Positions 41,369 to 50,332 of a stretch of 64,000 nucleotides of DNA are shown here, one piece after another; the stretch's first letter is position 1; each line of letters starts with the position of its first letter. This DNA comes from Cytidiella melzeri (lineage: Eukaryota; Basidiomycota; Agaricomycetes; Polyporales; Irpicaceae), in contig JABYQR010000004.1 in the NCBI GenBank assembly GCA_022592445.1, positions 124,001 through 188,000 on the forward strand, read 5' to 3'. The translations under genes and the position numbers were made by a program. The notes below the pieces were generated by a model. That model saw nothing but the letters and a program-made list of their open reading frames with translations. It was not told where the DNA came from and searched no databases.

Positions 41369-44268
41369 GCCATATAGGCGTAAAAGGGCTATCACGCACT
41401 ACCTCCGGAATTCAAGTCATTCCCAACAGCTCGGCCCAACACTCGTGTGAAACGTGTGCTCGCGCGAATATCAAACATCTTCCCTTTCCCAAATCTTCTA
41501 ATCTCAGGGCCGATCGGCCACTCTTCCGTATTCATCTCGACATCTGCGGTCCCTTACCCATTGGCTATGGCGGCGTCAAGTACTTCATGCCATGCGTTGA
41601 CTGCCATGCGAGATGGAAGACCCCACTTTTCCTAAAGACTCGGGCCAAGGCCCTCGCTGAATTCATCAAATACAAAGTCGCCGTGGAACGCTACACGGGA
41701 TACAAAATTGCGGTTATTCGTGTGGACAATGCCCCGGAGCTTATACACGGCGAATTCAAATTATTTTGCGAGAAGGAAGGAATAACGGTGGAAAAGATTG
41801 TACCTGACGCATCACCACAGAACGGTGTAGCTGAACGCGCGAATTGGATGCTGGCGTCAATGGCCCGAGCAATGTTAATTGACAGCGATCTACCCGACTA
41901 TTTCTGGCCACTAGCCGTTCAATGCGCGGCCCACATCCTCAACCGCGTCACTACGAGCGCGTTACCTCCACACATCACACCTTACCATATCTGGGCCAAG
42001 CGAGACCCTGATATCTCTCACTTCCGTATTTTTGGCACACGCGTCATCTCGAGAAAGATAGAGGCAGATTCACTCAACAAGATGCAGCCCCGAGGTGAGG
42101 AAGGACGCTTTGTGGGATACGCCCAAGACACTAAAGGCTATCTCATCTGGTTCCCGCAATCTCGAGTGGTCCGTGCTCGACGCGACGTCATCTTTCTCGA
42201 CGACGAACACCGCACTTACACTCCCACCGACCACAACACAAACTCATCCCTATGGGATGACGTCCTCATGGACAATGATGCGCGCTTTCGCGACAAAGAA
42301 ACCACTGTCGCCGCACCACACCAGTACGTACACTCTGGCATACCACCAGAGACGAGATCTGACACAGTCTCCTGCAGAGATGTCACTCGGCCTGCCATAC
42401 CAGCTGCCGAGGATCTCAGTGCCCCTGTAGGGTCCATACCGGCGCATGACGCCACGCGAACGACTACACGCCGGTCTCACATGCTGCCTACCAGGTACAG
42501 AGAAAACAATGCCGCATATTCGATCGAGGGGGGGTTGCCCATCGAGCGAAACCTCGTCCTCAGCGCTCTAACACACGACATTGAGCTGCAAGACCCAACT
42601 ACCTCCCAACTGATCGACGTCTTGGCTTCCTCCACATCATCCTCTGTCAGCATCAATGACCCGGACGCCTCAGACCCGAAATCACTCAGAGATGCCGAGC
42701 GCAGCGAGTACTGGCAGCACTGGTTAACCGCCATCCACGAGGAGTTAGAGGCGTTACGCGCAAAAGGAGTGTACGAAGACGTCGAAAACGTACCCCATGG
42801 CCGCAAACCCGTCGAATCGAAGTGGGTTCTCCATCTCAAACGCAACTCTGACGGACTTATCTCCCGGTTCAAGGCGCGATTGGTCGCAAAGGGCTTTACA
42901 CAGATCCCTGGGCAAGATTTCACATTCACATTTGCCCCCGTCGCTCGTTGGGACTCCATACGCACACTACTTGCCATAGCCGCTCACCAAAATCTGTACC
43001 TACGCCATATCGACATCAAGACCGCTTTTCTCAATGGGCCACTATCTGAGGAGATTTACATGACAAAGCCTGCGATACTCGGAAAAGGCTATTGGCATCT
43101 CCGAAAGGGCTTGTACGGTCTCAAACAAGCAGGACGATCCTGGTATCTCGAGTTCAACGAGAAATACCAGACACTTGGTTTCCGCAGATGCGAATCGGAC
43201 TGGAGCGTTCACGTACGCGAAAAGGATGGAGTCAAGTCGATGTCAGCTACCAGCGTCAATGACATACTGCTGGCCACGCCTTCGGAGAGAGAGTCCAACT
43301 CGGTCGCGGATGGACTGAAGGGAATCTTTGACATCACCGACAACGGCGAAGTGGAATGGCTTCTGGGATGTAAGGTAACAAGAAACCGAGCACGCAGGAC
43401 CATCCTTCTGTCTCAGGAAGCGTACACGCTCTCAATACTCCGGTTATTCGACATGGAATTCAGCAACGCCGTATCAACACCATTGCCACCCAAGATAGCG
43501 TTGACGCGCGAAAGCGAGTCGAAGACCGAGGCTGAACGCGTCGAAGCCAAGAATTTACCCTACTGCACGCTTGTAGGAAAGGTGATGTACCTTGCCACCA
43601 CTACCAGGCCAGATATTGCCTACGCCGTTCGCGAACTCGCGAAGTATATGTCCTGCTATGGACAAGCGCACTGGGCAGCCGCGAAACACTTGCTCCGATA
43701 CCTACAAGGCACCAGATCTCTTGGGCTCACCCTGGGAAACCTCGACCCGGCGTATCCACTATTCCACGGTTTCACAGATTCTGACTGGGGTTCTGGAGAA
43801 GGGCGAAAGTCGATATCGGGGTACGTCATGGTAGTGTATCAATTGCCTGTGGCGTGGAGTTCAAAGCAGCAGTCGGTGGTCGCCTTATCTTTGTGCGAGG
43901 CTGAGTATCTCGCATGCACGCACGCAGCATGCCAAGTCCTCTGGCTTCGTCAACTTCTCGAGGAACTCGGTTTTCCGCAGCCAAGACCCACTCAACTGTT
44001 CTGCGACAATAACGGGACAATAGCATGTACACACGACCCACACGGACACACGAGGATGAAGCACATTGATATTCGGGCCCACTTCATCAGGAATTGCGTT
44101 AACGAGGGAAAGATCGACGTCACACGCGTATCCGGCAAAGAAAACATGGCTGATATATTCACAAAACCGCTACCTCGAGTACTACATGCGAAAGGAGTGG
44201 AGATGTTAGGACTACTCGCGGGTCAAGGGGGGGTGTCAGAGAGTGACCCGCCGCGAGAGACGGAATAG
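41369..44268 (+). CDS. Copia-1 integrase-RT-RNase H segment
   Basis: Open from just upstream of 41,370 (LGHIGVKGL) to a TAG at 44,266-44,268; the first ATG in it is at 41,587 but translation should enter from the upstream frame. Integrase zinc motif H-x4-H (LHRLLGH) and CETC; catalytic residues in HLDICGP, RVDNAPEL and SPQNGVAERA. RT blocks: KPVESKWVLHLKRNSDG, RLVAKGFTQIPGQDF, HIDIKTAFLNGPLSEEIYM. The metal-binding pair reads SVNDILLAT: the first Asp of YVDD is Asn (codon 43,258-43,260), so RT should be inactive. RNase H: FTDSDWGSGEGRKS, CEAEYLACTHA and KHIDIRAHFI. Otherwise open throughout. Confidence 0.88.
44224..44233 (+). promoter_or_regulatory. Copia-1 polypurine tract
   Basis: The purine run caaggggggg ends directly at the 3' LTR and is the expected plus-strand primer. 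It is embedded in the last codons of the pol frame. Confidence 0.75.
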
Positions 44269-44467
44269 GATGGAGAGGCGGGGAGTCGGCGAGTGCGCGA
44301 TCAGCGCGATACTAAACACGGAATATCCGATGATCAACGACGTTGTATATATAGACTAAACTGGCACAGGAGCAACTCATCTGTTGCTTACCCTGTGCCA
44401 GGTACGTGCCCGCCCTGTACACAATATCATCTGTTGCTTACCCTGTGCCAGACCCGTCTGATTGACA
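44234..44467 (+). repeat. Copia-1 3' LTR
   Basis: 234 bp, aligning base for base with the 5' LTR except for five transitions. Four of the five are C-to-T or G-to-A changes at CpG. Confidence 0.95.
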
Positions 44468-44826
44468 CCTTCCAAAGTCTGAAACAGGCTTTCACATCAG
44501 CACCCATTCTGAGGATACCAGATAACAAAAACCCTTTCCGTCTGGAAACAGATGCTAGCAACTTTGCTACAGGAGCAGTATTATCCCAACTGGACCCAGC
44601 TGACAAGCTGTGGCATCCAGTAGCCTTCTACTCTAAATCACTCAATGTCCATGAACATAACTATGCTCGGAACAGAATATATACTCTGATAAGACTGAGA
44701 TAATGACATCTCAATTAAACTACCTTTTGGCGTAACAGTTATGACGTCGGAGTTCAGATCGCTTACACTAAAGAGAAAGCAGTCGATCGGCAGTAGTCAG
44801 TTAGGCGAGGTTGTTGTAGAAGGTAC
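44468..44826 (+). pseudogene. Gypsy-A fragment 3: RNase H remnant and flank
   Basis: From 44,473 the text QSLKQAFTSAPILRIPD, FRLETDASNFATGAVLSQ and WHPVAFYSKSLNVHEHNYA is the start of a gypsy RNase H. Similarity is lost after about 44,675, and the remaining 150 bp up to Copia-2 has no recognisable coding. No gypsy integrase or 3' LTR follows on either side of Copia-2, so the element is 3'-truncated. Confidence 0.8.
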
Positions 44827-45169
44827 TGTTGTACGACATGACGCTCGGCGAACTCGGTCGAAGAAAGTCTTGATATGCTCTCACCGCCCTCAATGATTTC
44901 ATTTTCAATTTCCCGCTTGTATCCGTTCCTTTTATATATGTCATCCGTATGTTCCATTTCTTTTATTTCTATGTTTGTGTATCCGCCCCTACATCATATC
45001 CGCGTACCCACATCACAACCTTCATTCTTAACTCCTTCTCGTGTTCTATATTAGTATTTTCCGCATTCGCTGGTTATGTATATAAACTCCATGTAATTAA
45101 CGATTATAATGTATCTTCATCATTCGCTCTCGCTCTTTCGTGTTCGCTCGCACACCTGCTTAAACAACA
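44827..45169 (+). repeat. Copia-2 5' LTR
   Basis: 343 bp, TGTTGTACGA to TAAACAACA. TATA-type block gtatataaac is at about 45,079. It differs from the 3' LTR at four positions, all CpG versus TpG/CpA. Confidence 0.95.
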
Positions 45170-45182
45170 GGTTATGAGCCCC
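45170..45182 (+). promoter_or_regulatory. Copia-2 primer-binding site (initiator tRNA-Met anticodon region)
   Basis: The same ggttatgagcccc as in Copia-1, directly after an otherwise unrelated LTR. Conservation across two different families supports its function as the primer site. Confidence 0.82.
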
Positions 45183-45312
45183 GGTCGCTAATAAGTGCAA
45201 ACACATTATTTTCTCAAAGATTTCTTTGATTTCCATCCAGGCAACAGTACGTCGGTGATACGCCCAATAGGCCTCAATATCCCCACAATCTTGCAATTAG
45301 GTCGCTGACAAT

Positions 45313-48300
45313 ATGTCATCTACTACCACACCCGCTGTTACCAGCAACAAAGGTTCGGGGACCTACCGTATTGACCCACTAAGGGGAGCCGAGAATTATA
45401 TTACCTGGCGCATTCAAATTACGGATATCTTATCAGACATGGGTCTATTGGGGTACACAGACGGTACGATCACCCGACACGCATCTGATGCCGACAAAAT
45501 TGCAGAATGGAATAAGAAAGACCGAAAGGCGCTTACTGCCATCAGACTTCGGATATCAAATGCCATGATGGCTCACGTTCTTAGCGCGACCACTTCCAAG
45601 GAAGCCTTCGACGCGCTTGCAAATATATTCACTACGGAAGGCGCCGTATCTCTTATTGTTCTGCGCCGAAAATTTTTACGCTATTCCATCACGGAAGGTT
45701 CCGACCTCGAGGAAGAAATCCGGAAGATCAAGGGTCTTTGGCAAGAAATCAATTTGATCCAGAAGACCCCGATTTCGGACCCTGAATTAGCTTCCGTGAT
45801 CCTCACCGCTTTACCTCACAGCTGGGATCCCATGATCTCATCAATTACCCTTGACAATACACAAACCTCCGCCGGTATCATTGCTCGAATCTTACAGGAA
45901 GATAATCGCCGCAAGGAGCGCTCTTCTACCGATACCTCTCTTTATGCCAAGCCCAAGCGCTCAAAGTTCCGCTCCGGAGTATTCTGCCATGGATGCGGAA
46001 AAGAAGGCCATATAAAGCCGGAGTGTAGATTGGAGGCGAAGAAGAAAGATGAGAGGGACAGGAAGGATAAGGGCGGAGGGACAAAGGATAGGAAGAGGGA
46101 GAAAGGAAAGGGAAAGAGGGATTATGCTCATGTTGCCGAGGACAGCGACAATGAACCTGACGAGTACGCTTTCCCGGCCATTGAGAATGCTAACATTGCC
46201 ACCGAGGGTGTATGGTTAGCAGATACAGGCACAACATCACACATCGTATCAGACAGATCTCAATTCAGTAATTACCGGGAGGCGCCAAGTTCAATTCAAG
46301 GCGTCGGCAACTGCCCGAGTTTAGGCCGCGGCGACGTCAAGGTTATCTTCACCACGAAACACGGCAAATTCCCAATCACCTTGAAGAATGCACTCCATGC
46401 TCCTTCCATGAAATTCAACCTGATTTCCCTCGGACGACTCACTTCTGAAGGACTCACTTACGAGGGAAGGGAGAAGGATTTGTTGATCAAAGATGGGAGC
46501 AAAATCATCGGACGCAGAACAAAATCCGATAATTTATACCGTATGTCCGTTAAATCCGTGCCTTCGATCGCTTTGATCGCGCAGGACAAGCGCTCCTGGT
46601 TTGAATGGCACTGCGCGCTTGGTCACGTCAACAAGCGGCAGCTCGAACAGCTTGTCAAGGACGGCCTCGCCACTGGTATCAACGTTGACACCACATCCGA
46701 CTCCAACTTCACATGTGAAACTTGTATCCAGGCAAAGCATTCGAGGGCTTCATTCCCTCAGAAGACTCTTAGGAAGGTGTTGCAAGTTGGAGAACTTATG
46801 TTCTCTGACATCTGGGGACCAGCGTCGGTGGAAACTATCGACGGTCACTCCTATATGATCACCTTCACGGATTACTACTCACGTTTTGTCTGGGTCGCCC
46901 TCTTAAAAGACAGGGACCAGGCTCACCTCCGCTTCAAGGAACTCGACACTTACATTGAAAACCAAGTTGGCCGACAAATCAAATCCATTCGCGTTGACAA
47001 CGCAAAGGAATACACGCTCGGAAAGTTCAAATCCTACATTGACTCTCGCGGCATTCAACTCGAACCCACCACACCCTATTCCCCCGAGTATAACGGAATC
47101 GCCGAACGTCTCAACCGCGTGCTCGTGGAACACGCACGTGCAATGCTCATCGCACACGAACTTCCCAAATTCTTATGGGGAGAGGCTGTCCACTACGCAG
47201 CCTACTTGAAGAACCGTTCGCCCACTCGTGCTCTGCCCGGCCTGACGCCGTTTGAGGCGTTGTGGAAGAAGAAGCCGGACATGAGGGATATACACGAGTT
47301 TGGGACTACATGTTTCGTCAAGGTGAACGTACCATCATCTAAACTGAACGCAAAGTCTATCAAGCGGAAATTTGTAGGCTTGCGCGAAAGCATTCTAGGC
47401 TGGCGGTACTACGTGCCAGAGACGAGAAAGGTTCTTGTATCGCGCAAAGTCATCTTTCCTTCCAATGACACCCTCACTGCACCCATCGTCGACTCGACCT
47501 CTGGTCTTGAGGGGGAGAAATTAACTCACACCACTACGCCGGCACCAACAACACCTACCACAACCAATACAACGGTGCCTACCACGACTACTCAATCCAA
47601 GACTGAGATCGAGCCCTCCTTGGCTGTCACACGCGGTCGTCGCAACATCGAACATGTCGATTATCTCAAAGTCAACGACGGCCCTCAACGTACGCTCAGG
47701 TCAATGTCTGCCAAGCCCAGACATAAAGACATGCATTTGCTTCCGCCTGTATCCGGACTACTGGGACAGGGGGAGATTGACGAATCCTCGATCGACAACT
47801 CCAATCTCTGTTTCTCTGCACTCGATCTTGACTCACCGCAAACTTTGAAAGACGTTCAAGCTCGCGACGACTGGCCTTCTTGGAAAGAGGCTATGGACAA
47901 GGAAATGAGCCAACTCAAGAAGCTGGGCACTTACAACGTCGAAGAATTACCAACCGATCACAAGGCTGTCGGTTGTCGCTGGGTTTTCGCGATCAAGCGC
48001 GACTCGGAAGGAAACATCCTCAAATATAAAGCACGACTCGTTGCGCAGGGTTTCTCTCAAATCCCTGGGCAGGACTTCTTCACTACGCATGCTCCTGTTA
48101 TGCGCCTTGAAACATTCCGCTTACTCATCGCCATTACAGCTTGCCTTGACCTCGAACTTCATCAAGTCGACATTATAGGGGCATATCTCAACTCGCCACT
48201 ACAGGAAGCTATCTTTATGAAGCAGGCACCTGGCTATGAAGACGGCACTTCACGCGTGTATCATCTCAAGAAGGCGCTATACGGCCTCAAACAAGCAGGA

Positions 48301-49377
48301 TGTGCTTGGCAACAGGAACTCGATCGCGTACTACTCGAATCCCTTGGATTCACGCGTTCGCAGGCTGATCCCTGCCTCTACCATCGCATCACGAAGTTTG
48401 ACCTCGTCCTCATCGGTACTCATGTGGACGACTGCCTGATTATCTCCAACGACCTCGACATCATTACAACTCTGAAAGCTGATCTCCGTAAACATTTCGA
48501 CATCACCGATCTAGGAGAAGCCGCGCTTTACGTTGGTATCCAAATCTCTCGCAAACGCTGTTTGCACTCCATCACTCTCAGTCAGGCACACTACATCGAC
48601 ACCATACTATCGCGTTTCGGCATGGAAACCTGCAATCCCGTCTCAACTCCTCTCGAAGTCAACACCGTCCTTTCACCCGCGACAGAAGACGAAGAACTAC
48701 TCTCCGACGTCCCATACCAAGCTCTCATTGGTTCTCTCATGTACGCTTCTGTCGGAACTCGACCCGACATCTCATTCGCGGTCCAAACCCTTAGTCAGTT
48801 CAACACCTCTCACACGACCACTCACTGGACGGCAGCGAAACATGTCCTCCGGTACCTCAAGAAGACTCAAGACTATGGTATCACTTATGGCAACGACTCG
48901 GACCTCATCATCGCGGGTTTCAGCGACGCCGACTGGGGTCAAAACCGCGGAGATCGACACTCAGTGTCAGGATACGCCTTCCTCATTGGAGGAGGCATTG
49001 TCAGCTGGAGTTCGAAGAAGCAAACTACGGTCGCTCTGTCGACCATGGAGGCCGAATACGTCGCGTTGGCTCACGCGATTAAGGAAGGAATTTGGCTAAG
49101 GACTCTGTTGTCCGAATTAGGTCTCCTCACTGCTGGACCCACCATCATCGCTACCGATAACCTCGCCGCGATTTCATTCGCACAAGACCACCAATTTCAC
49201 TCCCGTTCAAAGCACATCGACATTCGCCACCACTTCGTTCGGGAACGCGTCTTAGACGGAACTATCAAGATACCGCATTGTTCCTCCGAAGAGAACCGCG
49301 CCGATATTCTGACCAAGGCGCTGCCTCGCATCAAGCATCAAGAACAACTCGCGCTCATTCACTTAGCAACTCGTTGA
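45313..49377 (+). CDS. Copia-2 Gag-Pol polyprotein (intact)
   Basis: 1354 residues in one frame from the ATG at 45,313. A Gag UBN2-type domain covers about 20-220, and a CCHC knuckle CHGCGKEGHIKPEC lies at about 225-238, followed by a Lys/Arg-rich linker. Protease: WLADTGTTSHI, active-site Asp about 304. Integrase: HCALGH...CETC zinc motif, then the DDE triad at about D499 (SDIWGP), D562 (RVDNAKEY) and E598 (NGIAERLNR). RT: KAVGCRWVFAIKRDSEG, RLVAQGFSQIPGQDF, VDIIGAYLNSPLQEAIFM and intact THVDDCLII (about D1039-D1040). RNase H: FSDADWGQNRGDRHSVSGY, TMEAEYVALAHA, KHIDIRHHFV. No stop, frameshift or missing catalytic residue. As is usual for copia elements, a single polyprotein would be cleaved by its protease; how Gag excess is made is not visible. 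Confidence 0.95.
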   Translation: MSSTTTPAVTSNKGSGTYRIDPLRGAENYITWRIQITDILSDMGLLGYTDGTITRHASDADKIAEWNKKDRKALTAIRLRISNAMMAHVLSATTSKEAFDALANIFTTEGAVSLIVLRRKFLRYSITEGSDLEEEIRKIKGLWQEINLIQKTPISDPELASVILTALPHSWDPMISSITLDNTQTSAGIIARILQEDNRRKERSSTDTSLYAKPKRSKFRSGVFCHGCGKEGHIKPECRLEAKKKDERDRKDKGGGTKDRKREKGKGKRDYAHVAEDSDNEPDEYAFPAIENANIATEGVWLADTGTTSHIVSDRSQFSNYREAPSSIQGVGNCPSLGRGDVKVIFTTKHGKFPITLKNALHAPSMKFNLISLGRLTSEGLTYEGREKDLLIKDGSKIIGRRTKSDNLYRMSVKSVPSIALIAQDKRSWFEWHCALGHVNKRQLEQLVKDGLATGINVDTTSDSNFTCETCIQAKHSRASFPQKTLRKVLQVGELMFSDIWGPASVETIDGHSYMITFTDYYSRFVWVALLKDRDQAHLRFKELDTYIENQVGRQIKSIRVDNAKEYTLGKFKSYIDSRGIQLEPTTPYSPEYNGIAERLNRVLVEHARAMLIAHELPKFLWGEAVHYAAYLKNRSPTRALPGLTPFEALWKKKPDMRDIHEFGTTCFVKVNVPSSKLNAKSIKRKFVGLRESILGWRYYVPETRKVLVSRKVIFPSNDTLTAPIVDSTSGLEGEKLTHTTTPAPTTPTTTNTTVPTTTTQSKTEIEPSLAVTRGRRNIEHVDYLKVNDGPQRTLRSMSAKPRHKDMHLLPPVSGLLGQGEIDESSIDNSNLCFSALDLDSPQTLKDVQARDDWPSWKEAMDKEMSQLKKLGTYNVEELPTDHKAVGCRWVFAIKRDSEGNILKYKARLVAQGFSQIPGQDFFTTHAPVMRLETFRLLIAITACLDLELHQVDIIGAYLNSPLQEAIFMKQAPGYEDGTSRVYHLKKALYGLKQAGCAWQQELDRVLLESLGFTRSQADPCLYHRITKFDLVLIGTHVDDCLIISNDLDIITTLKADLRKHFDITDLGEAALYVGIQISRKRCLHSITLSQAHYIDTILSRFGMETCNPVSTPLEVNTVLSPATEDEELLSDVPYQALIGSLMYASVGTRPDISFAVQTLSQFNTSHTTTHWTAAKHVLRYLKKTQDYGITYGNDSDLIIAGFSDADWGQNRGDRHSVSGYAFLIGGGIVSWSSKKQTTVALSTMEAEYVALAHAIKEGIWLRTLLSELGLLTAGPTIIATDNLAAISFAQDHQFHSRSKHIDIRHHFVRERVLDGTIKIPHCSSEENRADILTKALPRIKHQEQLALIHLATR

Positions 49378-49384
49378 GGGGGAG
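49375..49384 (+). promoter_or_regulatory. Copia-2 polypurine tract
   Basis: The run gagggggag overlaps the polyprotein stop codon and ends at the 3' LTR. Confidence 0.75.
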
Positions 49385-49727
49385 TGTTGTACGACATGAC
49401 GCTCAGCGAACTCGGTCGAAGAAAGTCTTGATACGCTCTCACCGCCCTCAATGATTTCATTTTCAATTTCCCGCTTGTATCCGTTCCTTTTATATATGTC
49501 ATCCGTATGTTCCATTTCTTTTATTTCTATGTTCGTGTATCCGCCCCTACATCATATCCGCGTACCCACATCACAACCTTCATTCTTAACTCCTTCTCGC
49601 GTTCTATATTAGTATTTTCCGCATTCGCTGGTTATGTATATAAACTCCATGTAATTAACGATTATAATGTATCTTCATCATTCGCTCTCGCTCTTTCGTG
49701 TTCGCTCGCACACCTGCTTAAACAACA
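49385..49727 (+). repeat. Copia-2 3' LTR
   Basis: 343 bp, same ends as the 5' LTR, followed by the ggtac duplicate. Open frames of about 140 codons that start in this LTR and run into the flank are artefacts. Confidence 0.95.
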
Positions 49728-50332
49728 GGTACCGAGAGAGACGATGTGTTTGTATGAAGCGTTGGGTTGGCAAATGAGGTCTACATTTGACAGGAGTGTT
49801 GTGGCTTGCGAACGTCATCTAGTCGAATTGAACCTGTTTGTTTGCGTAACCCGCTGCGACATGCAGCCTGAGTGTGGCCGCATCGCTCAAGCAGGACGTA
49901 GAGACTTTGATGGGACGAACACACTATCGTGAACTGCCGTATGACCAGTTCATGGCTTTCTTTCTGCCAACAGACCGTTACTCAAGTCGTTGTGACGAAC
50001 GACAGTCTCAGACGATGAACAACGTTTCACAGTCCAACATTGACGCCACAGAGGAGAAAATCACCTGTTTTGGACAGGCGGCTGTGTTGACGGAACCGGT
50101 CTCCGCGATTGTTACCGTCAAGTTGAGTGTGTAGCAATACGTATAAGTTGGCGAGTAGCATTTACGAAAAATTGTATGGGTAAGACGACATTGATTGTTC
50201 AAACAGAATAAGAGTACACAAGGAACAACTGACGAGTGAGTACTTGTAAGCAAAAGAAAACATTTGAACGAGGACCAGCCGGGCAAAGGAAAACAAGTTT
50301 GAAAAAGGGACAAAACCGAACAATGGCTCGCC
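49728..50332 (+). other. right flank of the transposon cluster, no assigned gene
   Basis: About 600 bp between Copia-2 and the CAP gene. An open stretch at 49,874-50,134 begins MAASLKQDVETLMGRTHYRE and looks protein-like, but has no recognised domain and no clear continuation left of Copia-2. It could be the remnant of a gene disrupted by the insertion cluster. Not called as a gene. Confidence 0.35.

Larger units (their letters stand above)
39325..44467 (+). mobile_element. Copia-1: nearly intact Ty1/copia retrotransposon inside Gypsy-A
   Basis: 5143 bp with 234-bp LTRs and a perfect target duplication ccttc (39,320-39,324 and 44,468-44,472). Excising it rejoins the Gypsy-A frame as DAQEQAFQSLKQAFTSAP. 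The two LTRs differ at 5 of 234 positions. It has a gag-protease frame and an integrase-RT-RNase H frame separated by a one-base frame change, and its RT active site is mutated, so it is defective. Confidence 0.96.
44827..49727 (+). mobile_element. Copia-2: structurally intact Ty1/copia retrotransposon
   Basis: 4901 bp with 343-bp LTRs and a perfect target duplication ggtac (44,822-44,826 and 49,728-49,732). One uninterrupted polyprotein with all catalytic residues, a half-tRNA primer site and a polypurine tract. The LTRs differ at four positions (about 1.2%). It is the youngest and only plausibly autonomous element in the window. Confidence 0.96.

Noticed and set aside
44293..44703. 136-codon plus-strand ORF that appears to fuse an unknown N-terminus to RNase H
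   Set aside because: It starts inside the Copia-1 3' LTR and reads by chance into the interrupted Gypsy-A RNase H; an insertion artefact, not a gene.
49507..49932. 141-codon ORF
   Set aside because: Begins inside the Copia-2 3' LTR and runs into the flank; the LTR part is also present at 44,949.
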